From: Bradyrhizobium sp. cir1
GTDB taxonomy: Bacteria > Pseudomonadota > Alphaproteobacteria > Rhizobiales > Xanthobacteraceae
Assembly: GCF_014198245.1 (NCBI RefSeq)
Contig: NZ_JACIHE010000023.1
Location: 40,527-104,526, forward strand
DNA: 64,000 nucleotides
Reading direction: 5' to 3'
Positions 1 through 7,812 of this stretch are shown here, piece after piece (the first letter of the stretch is position 1; the number at the start of each line of letters is the position of its first letter). The translations under genes and the position numbers were made by a program. The notes beneath the pieces were generated by a model. It saw only the letters and a program-made list of their open reading frames with translations, made no database searches and was not told the origin of the DNA.

Positions 1-972
1 TCGCTCAACGACTACCTGCCCGCCGTCTCCGGCTACTACACCGATGCGACCGGCAATCTGCTGTCGTTCCCGTTCAATTCCTCGACGCCGATCCTGTACT
101 ACAACAAGACCATGTTCCGCGACGCCGGCCTCGATCCGGAGACGCCGCCGAAGACCTGGCCCGAGCTCGGGCTGGCTGCCAAGCGCCTGCGCGACCGCGG
201 CGCGGCGTGCGGCTTCACCACGTCCTGGCCGTCCTGGATCCATGTCGAGAATTTTTCCGCCTTCCACAACCTGCCGCTCGCGACCCGCACCAACGGCTTT
301 GCCGGGCTGGATGCGGAATTGACCATCAACAATCCGTCTCTCGTGCATCACATCGCAGCGCTCAGCGAGTGGCAGAAGACCAGGCTGTTCGACTACAGCG
401 GCCGCGGACAAGCGGCCGAGCCGCGTTTCCAGAACGGCGAATGCGGCATCTTCATCGGCTCCTCGGCGACGCGTGCCGACATCAAGGCGAATTCGAAATT
501 CGAGATCGGCTACGGCATGATGCCGTACTGGCCCGACGTGAAGGACGCGCCGCAGAACTCGATCATCGGCGGCGCCACCTTGTGGGTGCTGCGCGACCGG
601 CCGCGCGAGGAATACAAGGGCGTGGCGCGGTTCTTCGCCTATCTGTCGCAGCCCGGCGTGCAGGCCGCCTGGCACCAGAACACCGGATATCTGCCGGTCA
701 CGCGCGCCGCCTTCGAGCTGACGCGGGCGCAAGGCTTCTACCAGCGCAATCCGGGCTCGGCGATCTCGTTCGAGGAGATCACGCTGCATCCGCCGACGGA
801 GAACTCGAAGGGCATCCGGCTCGGCTCCTTCGTCCTGATCCGCGGCGTGATCGAGGACGAGCTGGAGCAGGCCTTTGCCGGCCAGAAGAGCGCGCAGAAA
901 GCGCTCGATTCCGCCGTCGAGCGCGGCAACAAGCTGCTCCGCCAGTTCGAGCGCGCCAGCCCGGAGCGGTAG
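1..972 (+). CDS. UgpB-like ABC transporter sugar/glycerol-3-phosphate binding protein (5'-truncated by window)
   Basis: The reading frame is open from the first base of the window, so the N-terminus and signal peptide lie upstream. The 323 visible residues match the C-terminal two thirds of family 1 extracellular solute-binding proteins of the UgpB type. The start of the visible part reads like the FPFNSSTPILYYNK region that follows the hinge, and a GGATLWV segment lies about residue 190. Such proteins bind sn-glycerol-3-phosphate or related glycerophosphodiesters in the periplasm and deliver them to a UgpAE-C importer. No permease or ATPase gene follows, so partners should lie to the left of the window. 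The substrate is inferred from family resemblance only. Confidence 0.8.
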   Translation, partial: SLNDYLPAVSGYYTDATGNLLSFPFNSSTPILYYNKTMFRDAGLDPETPPKTWPELGLAAKRLRDRGAACGFTTSWPSWIHVENFSAFHNLPLATRTNGFAGLDAELTINNPSLVHHIAALSEWQKTRLFDYSGRGQAAEPRFQNGECGIFIGSSATRADIKANSKFEIGYGMMPYWPDVKDAPQNSIIGGATLWVLRDRPREEYKGVARFFAYLSQPGVQAAWHQNTGYLPVTRAAFELTRAQGFYQRNPGSAISFEEITLHPPTENSKGIRLGSFVLIRGVIEDELEQAFAGQKSAQKALDSAVERGNKLLRQFERASPER

Positions 973-1190
973 ATCAGGCGCTCGGGCGACCTTCACGTCG
1001 CCGGCGAAACTATCCGGACATCACGCAACCCGGAAGTGTGTGCAAGCTCACACGCAACGGCGCCTGCGCCTGCAATAATCCCGCATGCGTGACGACGGGC
1101 CGGCGCCGATGCCTGCCGGTCGCCGGCAGCAATCATCTTTAAGATCATTTCATCTGTCCATTTTCGGAAATAGTGCAATGGAGATCATCG

Positions 1191-2222
1191 ATGCCCTGCA
1201 CGTGTTGCATCATCCCGAACGACGTTCTGACCAGGCTGTCCCAGGACAAGAAATTGTCCGCCCCGCTGCGCAAGCAAATGGTCGACACGGTCCAGATCAG
1301 CCATGAACTGCGCGAATTGCGGAACCAGGCCGCGAGATTGACCAGCGTAACCGCCGCGCGTGCCGCAGGGCTCGTCACGCTGGCGGCAGTGCCGTCCGTC
1401 ACGGTCTACGACTGCAAGCACACCCAGACGCTGCCGGGAACGCCGGTGCCGAAGCCGAAGACGTCCTCGGATGCGTCGGTCAAGCGCACCTTCAACCAGA
1501 CCACCAAGGTCGCAAAATTCTACCAGCAGGTCTTTAACCGCAATTCGATCGACGACCACGGCATGACCATGATGTCGTCGGTCCATTTCGGCGAGAAGTA
1601 CAACAACGCGATGTGGAACGGCTCGCAGATGATCTATGGCGACGGCGACGGCAGCATCTTCGTCGACTTCACCAGAGGCAACGACGTCATCGGCCACGAA
1701 CTGACCCATGGCGTCACCCAGCACAGCCTGCAGCTCGCCTATAGCGGCGATGCCGGCGGCCTCAACGAGAGCATCTCCGACTGTTTCGGCTCGATGTTCC
1801 GGCAGTGGGAGGCCAAGCAGGACGTCAAGAAGGCTGACTGGCTGATCGGGCGCGACATCATGGGGCCGGGCGCCAAGAAGAAGGGGTTCACGTGCCTGCG
1901 CGACATGGCCAATCCTGCAGCCAAGCACTGCCTGGCGCCGCAACCGACCAAATATTCGCAAGTGACGCCGGGCATGGACCCGCATTACGCCAGCGGCCCG
2001 CCGAACCTCGCCTTCTACACGGCCTGCACCACGCTCGGCGGATACAGCTGGGCCAAAATCGGCCAGGTGTGGTACCATTCGCTCACCGGTTTCGGGCCGA
2101 TGCCGAACATGACGATGAAGGCGTTCGCGGCGCGGACCCGGCAGGGTGCCCACACCTTGTATCCCGGCGATGCCGCGGTCTTCACCGCCGTCGACGCGGG
2201 ATGGAAGCAGGTCGGGCTGTAA
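1191..2222 (+). CDS. Protealysin-type M4 metallopeptidase
   Basis: This is a thermolysin-family zinc protease of 343 residues. The zinc site is H169-E170-L-T-H173 with the third ligand E193 in a GGLNESISD motif; the catalytic histidine is probably H265 in DPHYASG. There is no signal peptide. The short N-terminal extension begins MPCTCCIIP and resembles the compact propeptide of protealysin-like precursors rather than the long secreted thermolysin propeptide. I chose the ATG at 1191, 7 nt after a GGAG box; an in-frame GTG at 1173 lacks one. The next gene encodes an emfourin-like inhibitor, the arrangement known for protealysin operons. The role, for example in interaction with other cells or hosts, is inferred from the family. 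Confidence 0.9.
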   Translation: MPCTCCIIPNDVLTRLSQDKKLSAPLRKQMVDTVQISHELRELRNQAARLTSVTAARAAGLVTLAAVPSVTVYDCKHTQTLPGTPVPKPKTSSDASVKRTFNQTTKVAKFYQQVFNRNSIDDHGMTMMSSVHFGEKYNNAMWNGSQMIYGDGDGSIFVDFTRGNDVIGHELTHGVTQHSLQLAYSGDAGGLNESISDCFGSMFRQWEAKQDVKKADWLIGRDIMGPGAKKKGFTCLRDMANPAAKHCLAPQPTKYSQVTPGMDPHYASGPPNLAFYTACTTLGGYSWAKIGQVWYHSLTGFGPMPNMTMKAFAARTRQGAHTLYPGDAAVFTAVDAGWKQVGL

Positions 2223-2255
2223 TCGGGCCGCACCGCGTTACGAAAGGAAGCAGGC

Positions 2256-2531
2256 GTGGATCGCTTGAAGATCGAGCGCGTCGGAGGGTTCGCCGGATTC
2301 GGCGGCCCTCACCTCAAGAGCCGCGGTGAAGTGGTGCTGTCGGATCTGTCGGCCGCCGATCAGAAGACGCTGGAGCAGCTGTTTGCCGATCCGAGCAAGA
2401 TCCCTGCTGCACGTCGGGGCGAGGCCGACGCATTCAGCTACCGGATCACGCGCGGCGCGCAGACGATCGAAGTCCCCGAGCATGCGGTCCCCCCGGCCAT
2501 CAAGAGCAGCGTCAAGGATGTCCTGGAATAG
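2256..2531 (+). CDS. Emfourin-like protealysin inhibitor
   Basis: A 91-residue protein without signal peptide, starting at a GTG preceded by a GAAAGGAAG ribosome-binding site. It begins MDRLKIERVGGFAGFGG and is rich in beta-prone segments. Its size, its opening and its place 33 nt downstream of an M4 protease of protealysin type match emfourins, small tight-binding inhibitors of protealysin-like proteases. Co-transcription would let the cell hold a cytoplasmic protease in check. Recognition is from family memory and gene context. The alternative is an uncharacterised small protein of the same operon. Confidence 0.75.
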   Translation: MDRLKIERVGGFAGFGGPHLKSRGEVVLSDLSAADQKTLEQLFADPSKIPAARRGEADAFSYRITRGAQTIEVPEHAVPPAIKSSVKDVLE

Positions 2532-2546
2532 GAGCGGGTTGGCGCT

Positions 2547-3527
2547 GTGATGGAGGGGACGCTGCCGCCGGACTCCGCGGGCGTTTGGGGCACGTCCGCG
2601 TCGAGGAGCCTCGATGCCTACCGCGCCTTGCGCGCCGACCGGTCGCGATGGCTGCCGGTCGCGCTCGACATCGCGCGCGGCCACGGTCTCGATGTCAGCG
2701 CGCCGCACATCTTCGCAACCGGCACCAATCTCGTGGTCGGCCTCGGCGAGCGCCTGATCCTGAAGATCTTCCCGCCACTGCTCCGCGCACAATTCGTCTC
2801 CGAGCGCGGCTCGCTGACACAGCTCGCCGGCCGGCTGTCCCTGCCGATCCCCGAGATCGTCGCGGAAGGAATGCGCGACGGCTGGCCTTATCTCGTCATC
2901 ACGCGCCTCGCCGGCACGCTCGGCTCGGAGGCCTGGCCGTACCTGGCGGAAGACCAGAAGGAGCGCGTGCTGCGCCAGGTCGGCGAGACCATCGCTTCTG
3001 TGCAGCGCGCGCCGCTGGGTCCGCTCGCGCACATCGAGCCGCGCTGGGACGACTTCATGCGCGTCCAGATGCTGGGCTGCCGCGCGCGGCATGAACGTCT
3101 CGGCCTTTCGCCAAAATTCCTTGCAGGCCTCGACGATCTCCTGCGCGATGCCGCCGCGCTGATCCCGATGGACGCGCCGCCGGTGATCCTGACCGGGGAA
3201 TATATCCCTGAGAATTTCCTGCTCGGCTGCGACGACGGCACATGGTCGCTCAAAGGTCTGTTCGACTTCGGCGACGTCCGCGCAGGCTGGCGCGACTACG
3301 ACCTGCTCGGCCCCAGCGCCTTCATGGCCGCCGGCCGGCCGGGCAGGGTGCGCAGCCTGCTCGAAGGTTTTGGCTATGCGAAGCCGGACTATGCTCTCAA
3401 GCGCCGCCTGATGGCCCTGATGCTGCTGCACCACGCCAGCGACCTCAACGCGCACATCTGCATCGAGGGCTGGCAGGAGCAGGCGGATGATCTGGTTGAA
3501 CTGCAGGAGTTGATCTGGCCCGGCTGA
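2547..3527 (+). CDS. Aminoglycoside phosphotransferase (APH)-fold protein
   Basis: A 326-residue protein of the APH/choline kinase-like superfamily. An N-lobe with an ATP-binding lysine (LILKIF, about residues 73-78) is followed by the catalytic-loop position, which reads T-G-E218-Y-I-P-E-N223, and a metal-binding FDFGD around D240. The usual HGD catalytic triad is therefore replaced by TGE, so Glu stands where the catalytic Asp is expected; activity is uncertain. The GTG start at 2547 is 12 nt after AGGAG, and an ATG follows immediately. The gene lies 15 nt after the emfourin gene and may share its transcript. There is no evidence for antibiotic resistance; a small-molecule kinase or a degenerate kinase are both possible. 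Confidence 0.7.
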   Translation: MMEGTLPPDSAGVWGTSASRSLDAYRALRADRSRWLPVALDIARGHGLDVSAPHIFATGTNLVVGLGERLILKIFPPLLRAQFVSERGSLTQLAGRLSLPIPEIVAEGMRDGWPYLVITRLAGTLGSEAWPYLAEDQKERVLRQVGETIASVQRAPLGPLAHIEPRWDDFMRVQMLGCRARHERLGLSPKFLAGLDDLLRDAAALIPMDAPPVILTGEYIPENFLLGCDDGTWSLKGLFDFGDVRAGWRDYDLLGPSAFMAAGRPGRVRSLLEGFGYAKPDYALKRRLMALMLLHHASDLNAHICIEGWQEQADDLVELQELIWPG

Positions 3528-3543
3528 ACGCTCCACTCCTCCC

Positions 3544-3648
3544 GTCATTCCGGGGCGCCGCGAAGCGGCGAGCCCGGAATCCATTGCTCTGCGCGTGTTG
3601 CCGCCCGATGGATTCCGGGCTCGATGCTGCGCATCGCCCCGGAATGAC
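3544..3648. repeat. Intergenic palindromic repeat, family C (GTCATTCCGGGGCG...CCCCGGAATGAC)
   Basis: The ends are inverted copies of GTCATTCCGGGGC, with a second inner inverted pair around GAGCCCGGAATCCATT and ATGGATTCCGGGCTC. A second copy of the same family is at 17024-17127. It lies just after the APH-fold gene and could also act as a terminator or mRNA 3' end structure. Confidence 0.85.
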
Positions 3649-3842
3649 AAAGCCGGGGGCGCCGCTGCGGCCCGGGCGCCAGGATTCGTCCGCCTCCTCG
3701 ATGGGCTCTGATATTTTTGAGCCTAATTTTTATGCGATTGCCCTTCTTTGTATGCAATTCGGTTCGCCGCAGAAGGCGATAGAAATGGAAGAATAGTGTG
3801 TAATATCAGTCATTTATCCTAAATTTAGTATCCCGTTAAGCC

Positions 3843-3859
3843 TTGGCACGAACCTTGCG
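3843..3859 (+). promoter_or_regulatory. Sigma54 (-24/-12) promoter before the peptide-type ABC importer
   Basis: The sequence TTGGCACGAACCTTGCG fits the sigma54 consensus TGGCACG-N4-TTGC, with GG at 3845-3846 and GC at 3857-3858 separated by exactly 10 nt. The expected start of transcription is near 3870, about 30 nt before the ATG at 3901. The preceding 140 bases are AT-rich, as expected where an enhancer-binding protein such as NtrC acts, but I could not assign a clear NtrC site. Confidence 0.75.
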
Positions 3860-3900
3860 AATCCAGTTCCAACCAGAAACTTTTGTGTTGGAGCGATTTC

Positions 3901-5523
3901 ATGAAGCGCCGCGATTTCCTCAAGTCCGTTTCCGGATTGGCCGCTGGCGCGGCGCTTCCGGCCATGCCGTCGGTGATCTCCTCGGCCAAGGCCGATGCGC
4001 GCTCGGAGACGCTGCTGATCGTCTCGGAAGGCGGCCCCAACAATCTCGACATCCACGGCGTCGGCACCAACGTGCCCGGCTATGAGGTGTCCTGGAATTG
4101 CTACGACCGGCTGATCAGCCACGAGATGAAGAGCGGTCCCGGCGGCGTGCCCTATTACGACCGCGACAAGTTCAAGGGCGAGCTCGCCGACGACATGAAG
4201 ATCGACGACATGTCGGTCACCTTCAAGCTGAAGAAGAACGCCAAATTCCACGACGGCACGCCGGTCACGGCGAAGGACGTGAAATGGTCGCTGGATCGCG
4301 CGGTGAGCGTCGGCGGCTTCCCCACCTTCCAGATGAGCGCGGGCTCGCTCACCAAGCCCGAGCAGTTCGTCGTGATCGACGACTACACCGTGCGCGTCGA
4401 CTTCCTGAAGAAGGACAGGCTGACGGTTCCCGATCTCGCTGTGATCGTGCCCTGCATCGTCAACTCGGAACTGGTGAAGAAGAATTCCAGCGAGAAAGAT
4501 CCCTGGGGCCTCGAGTTTACAAAACAGCAGACCGCGGGCTCAGGCGCCTACAAGGTGACGAAGTGGACCGCCGGCACCGAAGTGATCATGGAGCGCAACG
4601 AGGATTGGGTCGGCGGTCCCCTGCCCAAGATCAAGCGCGTGATCTGGCGCATGGTGCCGCAGGCCGGCAACCGCCGCGCGCTGCTCGAGCGCGGTGATGC
4701 CGACATCTCCTATGAGCTGCCGTTCAAGGATTTCCAGGAGATGAAGGCGAACGGCAAGCTCAACGTGGTGTCGCTGCCGTTCTCCAACGGCATCCAGTAT
4801 ATCGGCATGAACGTCACCAAGCCGCCGTTCGACAACGTCAAGGTGCGGCAGGCCATCGCCTATGCGCTGCCGTACCAGAAGATCATGGACGCCGTGCTGT
4901 TCGGCCTCGGCAATCCCATGTTCGGCGCGCCCGCGGACAAGGCCACCGAGGTCGCCTGGCCGCAGCCGCACAAATACAACACAGACATCGAGAAGGCGAA
5001 GGCGCTGCTGACTGAAGCCGGCTACGCCAACGGCTTCGAGACCACGATCTCGTTCGATCTCAACTTCGCCGGCGTCAACGAGCCGCTCTGCGTGCTGGTG
5101 CAGGAGAGCCTCGCCCAGCTCGGCATCAAGACCACCATCAACAAGGTGCCCGGCGCCAACTGGCGCACCGAACTCAACAAGAAGGAGATGCCGCTGTTCA
5201 CCAACGTGTTCTCGGGCTGGCTCGATTACCCCGAGTACTTCTTCTACTGGTGCTATCACGGCAACAATTCCGTCTTCAACACCATGAGCTACAAGTCGGC
5301 GGAGATGGACAAGTTCATCGACGGCGCACGCACCGCCGCCGCCACCGGCGACGCCGCGACCTACGACAAGGATGTGAAAGGTTTCGTCGATCTCGCCTTC
5401 GCCGACGTCCCGCGCATCCCGCTCTACCAGCCCTTCGTCAACGTCGCGATGCAGAAGAACATCAGCGGCTACCAATACTGGTTCCACCGCCGCCTCGACT
5501 ATCGCGCGATGGCGAAGGGGTGA
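3901..5523 (+). CDS. Peptide/nickel-type (family 5) ABC transporter substrate-binding protein
   Basis: A 540-residue periplasmic binding protein. The N-terminus carries a twin-arginine motif (KRRDFLK, residues 2-8), a hydrophobic Ala-rich stretch and a likely cleavage near residue 33, so it is probably exported folded by Tat. The body shows SBP_bac_5 features such as a KNAKFHDGTPVTAKDV segment. The ATG at 3901 is 7 nt after GGAG; an upstream in-frame TTG is less likely. It heads an operon with two permeases, a fused ATPase and atzGEH, so the ligand is more probably a ureido or amide compound (for example a biuret-like or oxalurate-like molecule) than a peptide. That ligand is inferred. Confidence 0.9.
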   Translation: MKRRDFLKSVSGLAAGAALPAMPSVISSAKADARSETLLIVSEGGPNNLDIHGVGTNVPGYEVSWNCYDRLISHEMKSGPGGVPYYDRDKFKGELADDMKIDDMSVTFKLKKNAKFHDGTPVTAKDVKWSLDRAVSVGGFPTFQMSAGSLTKPEQFVVIDDYTVRVDFLKKDRLTVPDLAVIVPCIVNSELVKKNSSEKDPWGLEFTKQQTAGSGAYKVTKWTAGTEVIMERNEDWVGGPLPKIKRVIWRMVPQAGNRRALLERGDADISYELPFKDFQEMKANGKLNVVSLPFSNGIQYIGMNVTKPPFDNVKVRQAIAYALPYQKIMDAVLFGLGNPMFGAPADKATEVAWPQPHKYNTDIEKAKALLTEAGYANGFETTISFDLNFAGVNEPLCVLVQESLAQLGIKTTINKVPGANWRTELNKKEMPLFTNVFSGWLDYPEYFFYWCYHGNNSVFNTMSYKSAEMDKFIDGARTAAATGDAATYDKDVKGFVDLAFADVPRIPLYQPFVNVAMQKNISGYQYWFHRRLDYRAMAKG

Positions 5524-5569
5524 GGGGTCATGCTGATCGTCCGCGACGCAAGCCGCTTCCCTGCGGCCG

Positions 5570-5699
5570 ATCCTTCGAGACGCCCGCTTTGCGGGCTCCT
5601 CAGGATGAGGGCGGAGTACGCGGCAGCAACCTGGACGACGCCGATGCTGCTTAGCCTCATCCTGAGGAGACCGCGTAGCGGTCGTCTCGAAGGACGAGG
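5570..5699. repeat. Intergenic palindromic repeat, family H
   Basis: Two inverted arms, each with a small internal hairpin. TCCTTCGAGACG plus CTCCTCAGGATGAGG on the left are matched by CCTCATCCTGAGGAG plus CGTCTCGAAGGA on the right. The arms lie inside the 272-nt gap between the binding-protein gene and the first permease gene, where the repeat may set the ratio of binding protein to membrane components. Confidence 0.85.
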
Positions 5700-5795
5700 C
5701 GCGCGCGCAGACCGCCGCCAGGAAGGGGGAGGGAACGCAGCGGCGCAAGCCGCGCAAGTCTGCTCCCAATTGCCAAGCAGAAGGAAAGCGCTCCC

Positions 5796-6809
5796 ATGCT
5801 GACCATGATCGGCAAGCGCCTGATGTTTGCGATTCCCTCGCTGATCGGCGTCGTCATCGTCACCTTCCTGCTGACGCGTGCGCTGCCGGGTGATCCCGCC
5901 GCCTACTTCGCCGGCCCCGCCGCAACGAAGGAAGCGGTCGAGCAGATCCGGAAAAAACTCGGTTTCGACAAGCCTCTGGTCGAGCAGTTCTTCCGCTACG
6001 CCAACGATCTCGCCCATGGCGATTTCGGCAACTCGCTCACCACGGGACAGCCGGTCGCGACCGAGATCCGCAACCGCCTGCCGGCCTCCGCCGAGCTGAC
6101 GCTGCTCGGACTCTTCGTGTCCATCGCGATCGCCATTCCGCTCGGCGTGCTGGCGGCGACACGGCCGGGATCATGGATCGATCATCTCTGTCGGGTCACG
6201 ACCACGGCCGGCGTGTCGCTGCCGGTGTTCTTCACCGGCCTCGTGCTGGTCTATGTCTTCTATTTCCGGCTCGGCTGGTCGCCGGCGCCGCTCGGCCGTC
6301 TCGACGTGTTCTACAGCGCGCCGCCGACGGTGACGGGCTTCTATCTGATCGACACGCTGATCGCGCGCGATGTCGAAGCGTTCCGCTCGGCGCTGAGCCA
6401 GCTGATCCTGCCCGCGACGACGCTTGCGATCTTCTCGCTGGCGCCGATCGCGCGCATGACGCGCGCCTCGATGCTGGCGGTGCTCGCATCCGAATTCGTC
6501 CGCACCGCGCGCGCCAGCGGCCTGTCGCCGGCGACCGTCATCGTCACCTACGCCTTCCGCAACGCGATGCTCCCTGTCATCACCACGCTCAGCATGGTGT
6601 TCTCGTTCCTGCTCGGTGCCAACGTGCTGGTGGAAAAAGTGTTCGCCTGGCCCGGCATCGGCTCCTACGCGGTGGAAGCGCTGATCTCATCGGACTTCGC
6701 GCCTGTGCAGGGTTTCGTGCTGACCATGGCGGTGATGTACGTGCTGCTCAATCTCGTGATCGACATCCTCTATGGCGTGATCGATCCGCGGGTGCGGTTG
6801 GAAGGGTAG
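5796..6809 (+). CDS. DppB-type ABC transporter permease
   Basis: A 337-residue inner-membrane permease of the peptide/nickel importer family. It opens with a TM segment after KRLMFAIPSLIG, has the DppB-type N-terminal region ending near LPGDPA, several further hydrophobic segments and a GLSPATVIVTYAFRNA segment near residue 240 that corresponds to the EAA loop contacting the ATPase. An AAGGAAAG ribosome-binding site precedes the ATG. The next permease gene starts 9 nt after its stop, so the two are translated together and should form a heterodimer. Confidence 0.92.
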   Translation: MLTMIGKRLMFAIPSLIGVVIVTFLLTRALPGDPAAYFAGPAATKEAVEQIRKKLGFDKPLVEQFFRYANDLAHGDFGNSLTTGQPVATEIRNRLPASAELTLLGLFVSIAIAIPLGVLAATRPGSWIDHLCRVTTTAGVSLPVFFTGLVLVYVFYFRLGWSPAPLGRLDVFYSAPPTVTGFYLIDTLIARDVEAFRSALSQLILPATTLAIFSLAPIARMTRASMLAVLASEFVRTARASGLSPATVIVTYAFRNAMLPVITTLSMVFSFLLGANVLVEKVFAWPGIGSYAVEALISSDFAPVQGFVLTMAVMYVLLNLVIDILYGVIDPRVRLEG

Positions 6810-6818
6810 GGGGACACA

Positions 6819-7718
6819 ATGAGCTCCGTTGCGCCTGCTGTTGAACCTGTCGGTCCCGCGCGCACGTCGGGACTATCAGCGGTCCTCGAACAGACCCGCT
6901 ATGTCCTCGGCGAGAACAAGGTCACGGGCTTCGCCTTCGTACTCCTGATCGTGATCCTCATCGCCGCGATCTTCGGCCCCTATGTGGTACCCTACGATCC
7001 GCTCGCCTCGGACACCGCGGCCGCGCTGAAACCGCCGTCGGCGGCGCACTGGTTCGGCACCGACCAGCTCGGCCGCGACATCTTCAGCCGCGTCGTCGTG
7101 GCGACCCGGCTCGACACCTTCATCGCGGTCGCCTCCGTCGTACTGGTGTTCCTGATGGGCGGCCTTGCCGGCATCGCCGCGGGCTATTTCGGCGGCTGGA
7201 CCGATCGCATCGTCGGCCGCATAGCCGACACCATCATGGCCTTCCCGCTGTTCGTGCTCGCGATGGGCATCGTCGCCGCCCTCGGCAACACCGTGCAGAA
7301 CATCATTCTGGCGACCGCCATCGTCAACTTCCCCCTCTATGCGCGCGTCGCGCGCGCCGAAGCCAATGTCCGCCGCAACGCCGGCTTCGTGCAGGCCGCG
7401 CGTCTCTCAGGCAACGGCGAATTCCGCATCCTGCTGGTGCACATCCTGCCGAACATCATGCCGATCATGATCGTGCAGATGTCGCTGACCATGGGCTACG
7501 CCATCCTCAATGCCGCGGGCCTCTCCTTCATCGGCCTCGGCGTCCGTCCTCCGACCGCGGAATGGGGCATCATGGTCGCCGAAGGCGCGGGCTTCATGGT
7601 CTCGGGCGAATGGTGGATCGCGCTCTTCCCGGGCCTTGCCCTGATGATCGCCGTGTTCTGCTTCAACCTCCTCGGCGACGGCCTGCGCGACATCGTCGAC
7701 CCCCAGCGGAGGACGTGA
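6819..7718 (+). CDS. DppC-type ABC transporter permease
   Basis: A 299-residue permease of the DppC/OppC family. It has a cytoplasmic N-terminus, a first TM segment about residues 33-55, the typical YDPL region, a WFGTDQLGRDIFSRV motif characteristic of this subfamily, and an EAA-like loop around residue 190. The ATG is preceded by AGGGGG. It pairs with the DppB-type permease directly upstream. The gap to the ATPase gene is 94 nt and contains no other gene. Confidence 0.92.
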   Translation: MSSVAPAVEPVGPARTSGLSAVLEQTRYVLGENKVTGFAFVLLIVILIAAIFGPYVVPYDPLASDTAAALKPPSAAHWFGTDQLGRDIFSRVVVATRLDTFIAVASVVLVFLMGGLAGIAAGYFGGWTDRIVGRIADTIMAFPLFVLAMGIVAALGNTVQNIILATAIVNFPLYARVARAEANVRRNAGFVQAARLSGNGEFRILLVHILPNIMPIMIVQMSLTMGYAILNAAGLSFIGLGVRPPTAEWGIMVAEGAGFMVSGEWWIALFPGLALMIAVFCFNLLGDGLRDIVDPQRRT

Positions 7719-7812
7719 TGGCAAACGTCGGGAAGAAATTATCCAATGATTTCAGAGTGGCTTCTACTGTGCATGGGGTTGTTTTCGAATGTTTGAGCGA
7801 CGGGAGCCGTCC

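Noticed and set aside
1036..1053. GTGTG-N8-CACAC dyad upstream of the M4 protease gene
   Set aside because: Short, long loop and far from the start codon; not strong enough to call an operator.
2238..3650. 470-codon minus-strand open frame opposite the APH-fold gene
   Set aside because: It is an antisense shadow produced by high GC codon bias; the plus-strand frame has recognisable motifs and a ribosome-binding site.
4540..5769. 409-codon minus-strand frame opposite the binding-protein gene
   Set aside because: Low-complexity Arg/Val/Asp/Gly composition typical of antisense frames, and it runs across the family H repeat.
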